A DNA stretch of 10,045 bases from Paracoccaceae bacterium (GCA_027069385.1 JALXER010000396.1:1-10045); one strand, 5' to 3'; positions 1-7,222 are shown, counted from the stretch's first letter. Made by a program: numbers and translations. Notes: a model not told the origin generated them from the sequence alone.

Positions 1-1430
1 GCCAGCGCCAGCGCCACGGCCTGCTGGGATTGGGAAAGCGCGTCAAGATTGGTCACGTCGGGCTGCCCGAGGGTCAGCGTGCCGGTCTTGTCAAATACCA
101 CCGTGTCGATCTCGGCCAGCCGCTCCAGCGCCACACCGTCTTTGAGCAGCGCGCCTTGCCGGAACATCCGCCCCGAGGCCGCAGCCAGCACGGCGGGCAC
201 CGCCAGCCCCAGCGCGCAGGGGCAGGTGATAATCAGTACCGCCGCAGCGATATTGATCGCCAGCCGCCAGTCACCGGTTGCCAGCCCCCAGCCGACAAAG
301 GCCAGCGCCGACAGGATATGCACCGCCGGTGCATAGATCGCCGCCGCTTTCTCGGCCAGCGATGTATAGCGGTTGCGCGCGGTTTCGGCGGTTTCCACCA
401 GTCGGGTAATCTGTTTGAGCAGGGTTTCCTCGCCCAGATTTTCGGCCCTGATTTCGATCGGCCCCGAGATATTGAGCATCCCCGCGCGCACATCCGACCC
501 GACCCCGACCGCCTGTGGCAGGGTTTCGCCGGTCAACATCGAAGGGTCCAGTTCCGAGTTGCCAAGGGTGACCGTCCCGTCCGCGGGCACCCGTTCACCG
601 GCGGCAACCAGCAGGATATCGCCCTCGCGCAGCGCATCCAGAGGCACCATCTCGCCATCGGCCCGACGGGCCTTTTGCACCTCCAGCGCTGCCAGTTCCG
701 ACGCGGCAGAGCGCGCGGCGGCGCGGGTGCGGTAATCCAGATAACGCCCGAGCAATAAAAAGAACGTCAGCGACAGGGCGGCGTCGAAATAGGCGTGCTC
801 GCCGTGTTCCATGGTTTCGGCCAGCGACACCCCCGAGGCCAGCAGCAGCGCCAGCGAGATCGGCACATCCATGTTCAGCCGGCGATGGGACAGCGCCCCC
901 CATGCGCTTTTGAAAAACGGCATGCCCGAGAAAACCACCGTGGGCAACGCGATCAGCGCCGACATCCAGTGCAGCAGGTCGCGGGTCGAATCCGACGCGC
1001 CGGCCCAGACCGCCACCGACATCATCATCACGTTCATAACCGCGAAACCCGCCACGGTCATGCGCGCCAGCAGGTCGCGCCCCGCCGCGTCGTTGCGGCT
1101 TTGCTCCAAGGCGGCCGAATCGAGCGGCTTGGCCGGATAGCCAAGCTGCGCCAGATGAGCGATCACCTTATCCTCGATATCGACACGGTCCAGCACCGTG
1201 ACCGACACCCGTTTCAGGGTCAGGTTGACCCGGGCACCGTAGACCTCGGGCAATGTGGCAAGCGAGCGTTCGACGCTGGCAATACAGGCGGCGCAATGCA
1301 CCGTGGGCAAGGACAGCTCCAGACGGCGCAGGTCCGCCTCGGCAATGTCGGGTTTTTCAACCGTCACCTCGTGGGCGGGCACGGCAACACAGGCCGGACA
1401 CACCGCAACCGATGGGGTTTCGCCGGGCAT
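1..1430 (-). CDS. ccoI: Copper-translocating P1B-type ATPase CcoI/FixI (partial, C-terminus beyond window)
   Basis: This is the N-terminal 476 residues of a Cu+-exporting P-type ATPase that supplies copper for CuB of the cbb3 oxidase. An N-terminal C11-x2-C14 pair precedes a heavy-metal-associated domain with C46-A-A-C49. Membrane segments follow at roughly 125-143, 152-172, 187-204 and 213-230. The actuator domain carries LTGE at 299-302. The ion-binding motif C403-P-C405 lies in the helix at about 390-415, and the phosphorylation motif DKTGTLT starts at D447. Family members are about 720-750 residues, so some 250 residues (P and N domains) lie past base 1. The start is firm: its ATG shares one base with the ccoH stop (TAATG), implying translational coupling. 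FixI/CcoI proteins are required for oxidase assembly; that this one serves cbb3 is inferred from its place behind ccoGH. I saw no frameshift in the visible part. Confidence 0.96.
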   Translation of the reverse strand, partial: MPGETPSVAVCPACVAVPAHEVTVEKPDIAEADLRRLELSLPTVHCAACIASVERSLATLPEVYGARVNLTLKRVSVTVLDRVDIEDKVIAHLAQLGYPAKPLDSAALEQSRNDAAGRDLLARMTVAGFAVMNVMMMSVAVWAGASDSTRDLLHWMSALIALPTVVFSGMPFFKSAWGALSHRRLNMDVPISLALLLASGVSLAETMEHGEHAYFDAALSLTFFLLLGRYLDYRTRAAARSAASELAALEVQKARRADGEMVPLDALREGDILLVAAGERVPADGTVTLGNSELDPSMLTGETLPQAVGVGSDVRAGMLNISGPIEIRAENLGEETLLKQITRLVETAETARNRYTSLAEKAAAIYAPAVHILSALAFVGWGLATGDWRLAINIAAAVLIITCPCALGLAVPAVLAAASGRMFRQGALLKDGVALERLAEIDTVVFDKTGTLTLGQPDVTNLDALSQSQQAVALAL

Positions 1431-1900
1431 TATTCCTCCGGCACCAGCAGGTTCAGGCGCACGGAATAGGCGGTACCGTCATAGGCGCGCCCGTCCAGAA
1501 AGACCCGCCACGGGCCGGGGGTCAATACCAGTTCGGCGGTGTGGCCGGTGCTGGACAGGGTGAAATCCACCTCCTGGTCCTCGCGGGCCTCGGTCGGACG
1601 CCCGACCTTGGCGTGCAGCGATTCGGGCATGGCCATCACACCGGTTTCATCCCAGAGATCGACCCTTAACACCCCGTCGGCATAGCTGACGGACGGGGTC
1701 CAGCCCAGGGCGCGCTGCGCGCTGGCCTTGGCGTTGAATTCCTGCGAGGCCACATAGGAATTGGCCACCTCCAGCCCCGGCCATGTGCCCAGCGCCGAGA
1801 ATAGCAGCGCCATATTGACCGCAAGTATCACGCCGAAAAACGCGATAAAGATAAACAGCACCTTGCGGCCGGTCAGTTTTTTGACGGCTTCGGCTTCCAT
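1430..1900 (-). CDS. ccoH: cbb3 oxidase assembly protein CcoH/FixH
   Basis: This is a 156-residue single-pass membrane protein of the FixH/CcoH family. A short basic N-terminus (KKLTGRK) is followed by one transmembrane helix at about residues 13-37. The conserved NSYVASQEFN segment lies at 47-56, just outside the membrane, and a beta-rich periplasmic domain ends in PEE. CcoH interacts with CcoN and is needed to form or stabilise the mature oxidase; it binds no cofactor that can be seen here. A GGGGGA Shine-Dalgarno-like stretch lies upstream of the ATG, and the gene begins three bases after the ccoG stop. Its own TAA overlaps the ccoI ATG by one base. The length is normal for the family. Identification rests on the FixH sequence pattern plus gene order G-H-I. 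Confidence 0.95.
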   Translation of the reverse strand: MEAEAVKKLTGRKVLFIFIAFFGVILAVNMALLFSALGTWPGLEVANSYVASQEFNAKASAQRALGWTPSVSYADGVLRVDLWDETGVMAMPESLHAKVGRPTEAREDQEVDFTLSSTGHTAELVLTPGPWRVFLDGRAYDGTAYSVRLNLLVPEE

Positions 1901-1903
1901 GTT

Positions 1904-3340
1904 CTATTCCCCCGTTCCGTTAAACACCGTACCGGCCGATGCTTTTGAGGTTCCGTTAACCTGCTCGACCCTGATCGTGACGTCGCTGGCCGGTATCGAG
2001 GCAGCCTCGGAACCGTAAGGCGCGGTCAGGAACATGCGCAACTGGGTCGTGTCGTCGGCCTTGGCGTCGATCAAAGTGCCCTCGACCCCTTGAATGTCGA
2101 TATCCAGAGGATAGTCCGAAACCGCGGAAATAACAAACTGCCGGTCCTCGCCGCCCATATTGCTGAGGCGCAGATCATAGGTATTGCGAACCGAGCCATC
2201 GGACATCATTACGAATGTCGGGTTGCGCACCGGTGCCACCGAGAAACTGATATCGCTGCGAATAAACAGCGCCACCAGCAGCCCCAGCCCGACCGCCGCC
2301 CAGATGGCGGTATAAAGCAGGGTGCGGGGGCGGAAAATGTGCTTCCATAGCGAGCGCGGCGGGTGGCCCGAGCGCTCCAGTTCCTCGTCCTTGACCGCCA
2401 TATAGCCGATCAGGCCGGTGGGTTTGCCAACCTTGACCATCATCTCGTCACACGCATCGATACAAAGGGCGCAGGTAATGCATTCCAGTTGCTGCCCGTC
2501 GCGAATGTCGATGCCCACCGGACACACGGCCACGCAGGCAAGACAGTCGATACAATCGCCCTTGGGTTCGGCATTTTCCGGTTGTTTCCTGCGCAGCTTG
2601 CCGCGCGGTTCGCCACGCCATTCACGATAGCCCACCGTCAAGGTGTCCTCGTCGAACATCGCCGCCTGAATGCGCGGCCACGGGCAGGCATAGGTGCAGA
2701 TTTGCTCGCGCATGAAACCGCCAAACACAAAGGTTGTGGCAGTCAGCACCGCGATGGTGCCATAGGCCACAAACGGGGCCTGACCGGTGAATACATTGAC
2801 CAGCAAGGTCGGCGCATCGGAAAAATAAAAGATCCACGCACCGCCCGTCATTACCGAAATCAGCAACCACACGGCCCATTTTGTCAGGTTCAGGCGCAGC
2901 TTTCGCGCATTCATCTTTTGCTTCCACAAGCGGACACGGGCATTGCGGTCGCCCTCGATCCAGCGCTCTACCAGAATAAACAGGTCGGTCCAGACGGTTT
3001 GCGGGCAGGCATAGCCACACCAGACCCGGCCCAGCGCCGAGGTAAACAGGAACAGCCCCAGCCCCGCCATGATCAGCAGGCCGGCAACGAAATAGAACTC
3101 GTGCGGCCAGATTTCGATCCAGAACATAAAGAACCGCCGGTTGGCCAGATCAACCAGCACCGCCTGATCAGGCAGATTCGGGCCACGATCCCAGCGAATC
3201 CACGGCACAAGATAATAGACCCCGAGGGTAATCCCCATGATCCACCATTTCAGGGTGCGAAACTTGCCCTTGACCCGTTTGGGGAATACCGGTTCGCGGG
3301 CGGCATAAAGGCTATCGGATTCCGGGGATTGCTCGTTCAC
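1904..3340 (-). CDS. ccoG: Polyferredoxin-type cupric reductase CcoG (RdxA/FixG family)
   Basis: This 478-residue membrane iron-sulfur protein is the first gene of the assembly operon. Membrane helices are at about 33-50, 82-102, 152-172, 188-208 and 340-360. Two CxxxCP motifs sit near the membrane (C108-GYA-C112-P and C215-TYA-C219-P). A cytoplasmic double [4Fe-4S] ferredoxin domain follows: C263-x2-C266-x2-C269-x3-C273-P, and C287-x2-C290-x2-C293-x3-C297. A C-terminal immunoglobulin-like FixG domain covers about 365-478. CcoG homologues have been shown to reduce Cu(II) to Cu(I), feeding copper delivery to the oxidase; that role is transferred here by family. The start at 3340 is supported by GGAG about eight bases upstream. 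Expression probably depends on a separate FNR box about 91 bases upstream, so ccoGHI can be transcribed independently of ccoNOQP. Confidence 0.96.
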   Translation of the reverse strand: MNEQSPESDSLYAAREPVFPKRVKGKFRTLKWWIMGITLGVYYLVPWIRWDRGPNLPDQAVLVDLANRRFFMFWIEIWPHEFYFVAGLLIMAGLGLFLFTSALGRVWCGYACPQTVWTDLFILVERWIEGDRNARVRLWKQKMNARKLRLNLTKWAVWLLISVMTGGAWIFYFSDAPTLLVNVFTGQAPFVAYGTIAVLTATTFVFGGFMREQICTYACPWPRIQAAMFDEDTLTVGYREWRGEPRGKLRRKQPENAEPKGDCIDCLACVAVCPVGIDIRDGQQLECITCALCIDACDEMMVKVGKPTGLIGYMAVKDEELERSGHPPRSLWKHIFRPRTLLYTAIWAAVGLGLLVALFIRSDISFSVAPVRNPTFVMMSDGSVRNTYDLRLSNMGGEDRQFVISAVSDYPLDIDIQGVEGTLIDAKADDTTQLRMFLTAPYGSEAASIPASDVTIRVEQVNGTSKASAGTVFNGTGE

Positions 3341-3396
3341 TGGCTTGCTCCAACTCAGACGGGATCATATTCACGTTATATATTGTGTACGGAACG

Positions 3397-3438
3397 GCTT
3401 TAAAGGGCTAACCCTACCATAACCTTGATATCGATCAA
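3397..3438 (-). promoter_or_regulatory. FNR-dependent promoter of ccoGHI(S)
   Basis: TTGAT-ATCG-ATCAA at 3425-3438 matches the FNR/FnrL consensus TTGAT-N4-ATCAA at every defined position. Its centre (3431.5) lies about 91 bases before the ccoG ATG. Class II spacing (-41.5) predicts a start near 3390 and a leader of about 50 bases. The -10 region is weak but AT-rich (TTTAAA at 3404-3399 or TAAAGC at 3402-3397). The box is directly seen; activation by FnrL is inferred from the family and from fnrL in the same window. Confidence 0.82.
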
Positions 3439-3466
3439 GAAAGTTAAGGTAAATCCTGCCAAACAG

Positions 3467-3497
3467 AAAAAAGCCTGACTGCACGGGGCAATCAGGC
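3467..3497 (-). terminator. Rho-independent terminator closing the putative small RNA
   Basis: Read on the minus strand, GCCTGA (3497-3492) pairs with TCAGGC (3478-3473). After a one-base mismatch the inner TGC/GCA pairs continue around a five-base C-rich loop. Six T follow directly (3472-3467). This is a textbook intrinsic terminator. It lies 162 bases beyond the first terminator behind ccoP, so it probably serves a transcript that begins in between. Confidence 0.83.
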
Positions 3498-3592
3498 AAA
3501 GTCGGCACCATGACGGTGCGAGGGGAGTGAGTGAGGCGACGCCTCACGTCAAAAGTCGAAAACGTCTGACAAACAGAAAATCTCGGCTTCGC
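3467..3592 (-). ncRNA. Candidate FNR-activated small regulatory RNA
   Basis: This stretch of about 126 bases lies between the two minus-strand terminators. A perfect FNR-like palindrome (3640-3627) and TATAAC (3604-3599), with the class II gap of 22 bases, predict a start at G3592. The predicted RNA has a U-rich 5' part, then hairpin GTGAGGC/GCCTCAC with a three-base loop (3547-3531), then an unpaired C-rich segment containing CUCCCCUC (3527-3520). A hairpin of GCACC/GGTGC arms (3519-3505) and the terminator stem follow. The only in-frame start codons (GTG about 3547, ATG 3511) have no ribosome-binding site and read through the terminator, so coding is unlikely. CUCCCCUC is complementary to purine-rich Shine-Dalgarno sequences, including seven bases at the ccoQ start (GAGGGGA), though such a short match is weak evidence. 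E. coli FnrS and Rhodobacter PcrZ are precedents for FNR-controlled small RNAs; I cannot tell whether this is homologous to either. Confidence 0.6.
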
Positions 3593-3598
3593 AAGGCC

Positions 3599-3640
3599 GT
3601 TATAGGGTGGGGATTCGGGGCTGTTGTTGACTTAAGTCAA
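3599..3640 (-). promoter_or_regulatory. FNR-family box with class II -10 element, not leading to a protein gene
   Basis: TTGAC-TTAA-GTCAA at 3627-3640 is a perfect 14-base palindrome of the FNR/FixK type; it differs from TTGAT-N4-ATCAA by one symmetric base in each arm. On the minus strand, 22 bases separate it from TATAAC (3604-3599, five of six matches to TATAAT). That is exactly the geometry of a -41.5 class II promoter and sets +1 at 3592. On the plus strand the same spacing would place the start inside the ccoP terminator with no gene behind it. The GTCAA arms could favour a different CRP/FNR family member. Confidence 0.68.
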
Positions 3641-3658
3641 ATGCCCGCCCGTAAACAC

Positions 3659-3693
3659 AAAAAAAAGGCCCCGCGAAAATGTCGCAGGGCCTT
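3659..3693 (-). terminator. Rho-independent terminator of ccoNOQP
   Basis: On the minus strand AAGGCCC (3693-3687) pairs with GGGCCTT (3671-3665). One mismatch is followed by GCG/CGC and a seven-base loop, and eight T follow or overlap the stem end (3666-3659). It starts 22 bases after the ccoP stop and closes the oxidase operon. Confidence 0.9.
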
Positions 3694-3714
3694 GGTCAGA
3701 GTATTCCGGCTGGC

Positions 3715-4581
3715 CTATTCGGCGCCCAAGGTGTGGACATAGACCGCAACCATGCGAATCTGCGCCTCGGTCAGTTTGCCGGTCCAGGATGGCATCAGGC
3801 CCTTGCGACCATGGGTGATGGTCTGGCGGATGGTTTCCTCGTCACCGTCGCCATAAAGCCAGATATGATCGGCCAAATCGGCAGACCCGACAAAAACATC
3901 GCCCGAACCGTCATCGGTGTGGCAGGCGGCACAATTGTCAAGAAACAGGGCCTGACCTTCTTCGGCAATCGCCGGATCAACCTCGGCCCCCGACAGCGAC
4001 GGAACATAGGCCGCTAGAATGTCGATTTGCTCGGGCTCAAGCATCTGGTCGTCGCCAAAGGCAAGCATATCGCCCACGCGCCCGTCATAGTCGGTTTCAT
4101 CACGAATCCCGTGGCTGATGGTCAGGTGGATATCTTCGATAGAACCGCCCCACAGCCAGTCATCATCGTTCAGGTTGGGGAACCCGTCTGCACCGGCACC
4201 GCCTTCACCGTGACACTGCGCACAGTTGGTAAAGAAAATCGCCGCGCCGCCGCGTTTGGCATAGTTCAGCAGTTCCTCGTCCGATTCAATCGCGGTCAGG
4301 TCGGCCTCTACGATGCGGGTGTTCAACCCTTCAAGCGCGGCATTCGCGGCTTCGATATCGTTCTTCACCTCGATCCGGCTGGAATAGCCCAGCAACCCGG
4401 GCGTAGCCCCGTTGATCAGCGGCCATGCCGGATAGGCGATCACATAGGCGATCCCCCAGATGATGGTCAGATACAGGGTCCACAGCCACCAGCGCGGCAA
4501 CGGATTGTTGAATTCCTCGATCCCGTCCCAGGAATGGCCCGTGGTTTTCGGATCTTCTTTTTTTACCGGTTTTTTGGCCAT
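3715..4581 (-). CDS. ccoP: cbb3-type cytochrome c oxidase subunit III, diheme CcoP
   Basis: This 288-residue membrane-anchored diheme cytochrome c passes electrons from soluble cytochrome c toward CcoO and CcoN. A cytoplasmic N-terminus contains HSWDGIEEFNNPLPRWW. One transmembrane helix follows at about 31-50, then two periplasmic cytochrome c domains with heme motifs C120-AQ-C123-H124 and C217-AA-C220-H221. Likely distal methionine ligands are M172 (GDMLAFG) and M263 (GLMPSW). The length is typical for CcoP. The ATG overlaps the ccoQ stop by one base (TAATG), with AGGAGA inside the end of ccoQ as ribosome-binding site, so translation is coupled. It is the last gene of the oxidase operon; a strong terminator follows. 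Confidence 0.97.
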   Translation of the reverse strand: MAKKPVKKEDPKTTGHSWDGIEEFNNPLPRWWLWTLYLTIIWGIAYVIAYPAWPLINGATPGLLGYSSRIEVKNDIEAANAALEGLNTRIVEADLTAIESDEELLNYAKRGGAAIFFTNCAQCHGEGGAGADGFPNLNDDDWLWGGSIEDIHLTISHGIRDETDYDGRVGDMLAFGDDQMLEPEQIDILAAYVPSLSGAEVDPAIAEEGQALFLDNCAACHTDDGSGDVFVGSADLADHIWLYGDGDEETIRQTITHGRKGLMPSWTGKLTEAQIRMVAVYVHTLGAE

Positions 4582-4766
4582 TATTTCTCTCCTAGCTCGT
4601 CGTCGCCCATCGGGTTGTTTTCGTGACGAAACGGTATGTCGGCGATATCGTTATGTATCGGGCGCGATCCGGGCCGGAAGGCCCATGCGATCACCCCGAG
4701 GAAGAACAGCAGCAGCCCGAGCATCGCCCAGCTGTCTGCCAGTTCGCGAAGGAATGTATACATCAT
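4581..4766 (-). CDS. ccoQ: cbb3-type oxidase small subunit CcoQ/FixQ
   Basis: This 61-residue single-helix protein has the typical CcoQ layout: a short N-terminus ending LRELADSW, a transmembrane helix at about 14-30, then the WAFRPGSR motif and an acidic cytoplasmic tail. CcoQ stabilises the interaction of CcoP with the CcoNO core. Two adjacent ATGs exist (4766 and 4763). The ribosome-binding site AGGAGG (4774-4769) leaves only two bases before the first but five before the second, so 4763 may be the true start (60 residues). The ccoO stop codon TAG is the first part of this TAGGAGG, which makes the junction extremely compact. Confidence 0.93.
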   Translation of the reverse strand: MMYTFLRELADSWAMLGLLLFFLGVIAWAFRPGSRPIHNDIADIPFRHENNPMGDDELGEK

Positions 4767-4772
4767 CCCCTC

Positions 4773-5501
4773 CTATCGGTTTTCTTCGGGTTCGAAGGTC
4801 GAGAAATCGACCATGGTCCCGAGTACCTGAAGATATGCGATCAGCGCGTCCATTTCGGTTGCGCCCTCCAACCCGTCAAAGTTACGCACATTGGCGTCGG
4901 GATAGCGGGCAAGGAAACCGTCCACATCGGCGCTGTCCGGATCAAGTTGCGTCATCACATCCGCCGCCGCATTGTCCAGCATGTCCTGGGTATAGGGCGT
5001 GCCGACAAAAGCGTTGGTTGCGACCACATCGGAAATCATATCCGGCTGCAGGGGCACCTCTTTCATCCACTGATAGGTCGGCATGATCGACACCGGCACC
5101 ACCGCGCGCGGATCGGTCAGGTGGGCCACATGCCACGCATCCGAATAGCGCCCGCCAACCCGGGCCAGATCGGGGCCGGTCCGTTTGGAGCCCCACTGGA
5201 ACGGGTGGTCATACTGGCTTTCGGCGGCCAGCGAATAGTGGCCATAGCGCTCTACCTCGTCGCGGATCGGACGGATCATCTGGCTGTGGCAGACATAGCA
5301 ACCCTCGCGGATGTAAATGTCACGGCCGGCCAGCTCCAGCGGGGTGTAGGGGCGCATGCCCTCTACATCCTCGATGGTGTTCTGAAGATAGAACAGCGGC
5401 ACGATTTCAACCAGACCACCGATGGTAACCACCAGCAGGCTAAGCACCATCAACAGGGTACCGTTACGCTCGATAATGCCGTGTTTGTTAAGAATTCCCA
5501 T
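4773..5501 (-). CDS. ccoO: cbb3-type cytochrome c oxidase subunit II, monoheme CcoO
   Basis: This 242-residue membrane-anchored monoheme cytochrome c is the obligate partner of CcoN. An N-terminal transmembrane anchor lies at about 14-38. The heme motif C68-YV-C71-H72 follows in the family context REGCYVCHSQMIRP, and the downstream segments RTGPDLARVGGRYSDAWH and VPVSIMPTYQWM are characteristic; the latter supplies a methionine likely to be the distal ligand. The gene starts 11 bases after the ccoN stop with AGGG as ribosome-binding site, and its stop is embedded in the ccoQ ribosome-binding site. Length and motifs are normal for CcoO. Confidence 0.97.
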   Translation of the reverse strand: MGILNKHGIIERNGTLLMVLSLLVVTIGGLVEIVPLFYLQNTIEDVEGMRPYTPLELAGRDIYIREGCYVCHSQMIRPIRDEVERYGHYSLAAESQYDHPFQWGSKRTGPDLARVGGRYSDAWHVAHLTDPRAVVPVSIMPTYQWMKEVPLQPDMISDVVATNAFVGTPYTQDMLDNAAADVMTQLDPDSADVDGFLARYPDANVRNFDGLEGATEMDALIAYLQVLGTMVDFSTFEPEENR

Positions 5502-5512
5502 TGTTCTGCCCT

Positions 5513-7102
5513 CTACTCTGCCGGAACCGCATTGACAGGTTTGGCAGCGCCAGCCCCGACAATGGTTTTCCGGACGTTATATGCCATGATCAGCGCACCG
5601 GTCAGATACAACAGACCGCCGGTTCCGCGTACCACGTACATCGGGAATTTCGCCGCAACGGTGTCCGCGAAAGAGTTCACAAGGAACCCCTGCGAGTCAA
5701 CCGCGCGCCACATCAGACCTTCCATGATGCCGGTCACCCACATGGACGACGCATAAAGCACGATGCCGATCGTGGCGAGCCAGAAATGCCAGCTAACCAG
5801 TTTCAGGCTGTACAGGCTTTCACGCTTCCACAATTTCGGTGTCAGGTAATAGATCGCCCCGAAGGTGATCATGCCGTTCCAGCCCAATGCACCGGAATGC
5901 ACATGGCCAATGGTCCAGTCGGTATAGTGCGACAGTGCGTTCACCGCTTTGATAGCCATCATCGGCCCTTCAAAGGTGGACATGCCGTAGAACCCGACCG
6001 ACACCACAAGAATGCGCAGGATCGGGTCGGTGCGTAACTTGTCCCATGCGCCGGACAGCGTCATCAGACCGTTGATCATACCGCCCCAGCTTGGCATCCA
6101 CAGGATGATCGACATCACCATGCCCAGCGTCTGCGCCCAGTCGGGCAGCGCGGTGTAATGCAGGTGGTGCGGACCCGCCCAGATATAAAGAAAGATCAGC
6201 GCCCAGAAGTGGACGATCGACAGTTTATAGGAATAAACCGGACGACCGGCCTGCTTGGGCACGAAATAGTACATCATGCCAAGGAAGCCCGCTGTCAGGA
6301 AGAACCCGACCGCGTTATGGCCATACCACCATTGCGTCATCGCATCTTGCACACCGCTGAAAACCTGCACCGATTTAGCCCCGAATATCGAGACCGGAAT
6401 CGAAAGGTTGTTGACGATATGCAGCATGGCGATGGTCAGAATGAAGGCCAGATAGAACCAGTTCGCCACATAGATATGCGGTTCTTTTCGCTTATAGATC
6501 GTGCCCATAAACACGACCAGATAGGCAACCCATACGACGGTCAGCCACAAATCGACATACCATTCAGGCTCGGCATATTCCTTGGACTGGGTGGCCCCCA
6601 GCACATAACCGGTGGCAGCCAGCACGATAAACAGCTGATAGCCCCAGAACACGAACCACGCCAGATTGCCGCCAAAAAGCCGCGACGCGGTGGTGCGTTG
6701 CACCACATAGAACGAGGACATCAGCAGCGCGTTGCCGCCAAAAGCAAAAATCACCGCGCTGGTGTGCAGCGGGCGAAGGCGGCCAAAGGCAGTATAGGCA
6801 AAGCCGAGGTTCATCTCGGGAAAGGCCAGCGTAAACGCGATCCAGACCCCGACGGTAAAGCCGGTGATCCCCCAGAATACCGTGGCAATCAGGCCATACC
6901 TGACCACGTTGTCCATATAGCCCGTTGCCGGAGCCGGAACCGGCGAGCCGATCAGCTTGACCTCGCGGATGAACAGAATGCCAGCCGCCAAAATGACGGT
7001 GACTGCGGCAACCTGATAAGCCAGATCGCGCCCGAAATTGGTGGCAACTGCTGCGGCGAGGATAATCACGCCGTAAACAACTGCCCAAAGTGTATGTCTC
7101 AT
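5513..7102 (-). CDS. ccoN: cbb3-type cytochrome c oxidase catalytic subunit I, CcoN
   Basis: This 529-residue heme-copper oxidase of class C reduces O2 to water and pumps protons at low oxygen. It is highly hydrophobic with about 12 helices. H113 in RPLHTSAVIF is a low-spin heme b ligand. H262 (WWYGHNAVGF) and H312-H313 (YIWAGPHHLHYTALPDW) are the CuB ligands. Y306 occupies the position of the cross-linked tyrosine, which in class C enzymes comes from a different helix than in other oxidases. H400 and H402 (GHVHSGALGWNG) bind the two hemes, and E378 (STFEGPMM) matches a conserved glutamate near heme b3. The start is supported by GAGGG six bases upstream. It heads ccoNOQP and has its own FNR box at 7187-7200. 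No residue expected for function is missing. Confidence 0.98.
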   Translation of the reverse strand: MRHTLWAVVYGVIILAAAVATNFGRDLAYQVAAVTVILAAGILFIREVKLIGSPVPAPATGYMDNVVRYGLIATVFWGITGFTVGVWIAFTLAFPEMNLGFAYTAFGRLRPLHTSAVIFAFGGNALLMSSFYVVQRTTASRLFGGNLAWFVFWGYQLFIVLAATGYVLGATQSKEYAEPEWYVDLWLTVVWVAYLVVFMGTIYKRKEPHIYVANWFYLAFILTIAMLHIVNNLSIPVSIFGAKSVQVFSGVQDAMTQWWYGHNAVGFFLTAGFLGMMYYFVPKQAGRPVYSYKLSIVHFWALIFLYIWAGPHHLHYTALPDWAQTLGMVMSIILWMPSWGGMINGLMTLSGAWDKLRTDPILRILVVSVGFYGMSTFEGPMMAIKAVNALSHYTDWTIGHVHSGALGWNGMITFGAIYYLTPKLWKRESLYSLKLVSWHFWLATIGIVLYASSMWVTGIMEGLMWRAVDSQGFLVNSFADTVAAKFPMYVVRGTGGLLYLTGALIMAYNVRKTIVGAGAAKPVNAVPAE

Positions 7103-7154
7103 TTTACGCCCTCATTCATAAATCAGCCGCAGTCCTCCCGCAGCTATTATCGTA

Positions 7155-7177
7155 TGGTTTAGTGAACCACATTGGTT
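7155..7177. repeat. Interleaved inverted repeats in the ccoN promoter
   Basis: TGGTT (7155-7159), AACCA (7165-7169) and TGGTT (7173-7177) form two overlapping palindromes: TGGTT-N5-AACCA and AACCA-N3-TGGTT. They lie between the FNR box and the predicted ccoN transcription start, over the -10 region. They could be an operator for a second regulator, a transcript hairpin if transcription starts upstream, or chance. The repeats are seen directly; the role is not known. Confidence 0.45.
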
Positions 7178-7186
7178 AAGGCAACT

Positions 7187-7200
7187 TTGATCTATGTCAA
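7187..7200 (-). promoter_or_regulatory. FNR box of the ccoNOQP promoter
   Basis: TTGAT-CTAT-GTCAA (minus strand TTGAC-ATAG-ATCAA) matches nine of ten defined positions of the FNR/FnrL consensus. Its centre (7193.5) is 91-92 bases upstream of the ccoN ATG, nearly the same distance as the box before ccoG. Class II spacing predicts a start near 7152. The -10 sequence at that spacing (CACTAA) is poor, which would suit a strictly activator-dependent promoter. It lies 23 bases after the fnrL stop codon. Confidence 0.82.
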
Positions 7201-7222
7201 GATTTTGCCGATTTCACAGTTT

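Noticed and set aside
2363..3403. Plus-strand frame of 346 residues opposite ccoG
   Set aside because: This is an antisense shadow of a GC-rich gene. The composition is rich in H, Q, R and P, with no domain signature, while the minus strand encodes an unmistakable CcoG.
3527..3742. Plus-strand reading frame of 71 residues in the ccoP-ccoG gap
   Set aside because: It starts at a GTG only about two bases from a purine run, crosses the ccoP terminator in antisense and ends inside ccoP. The lysine/arginine-rich product matches no family I know.
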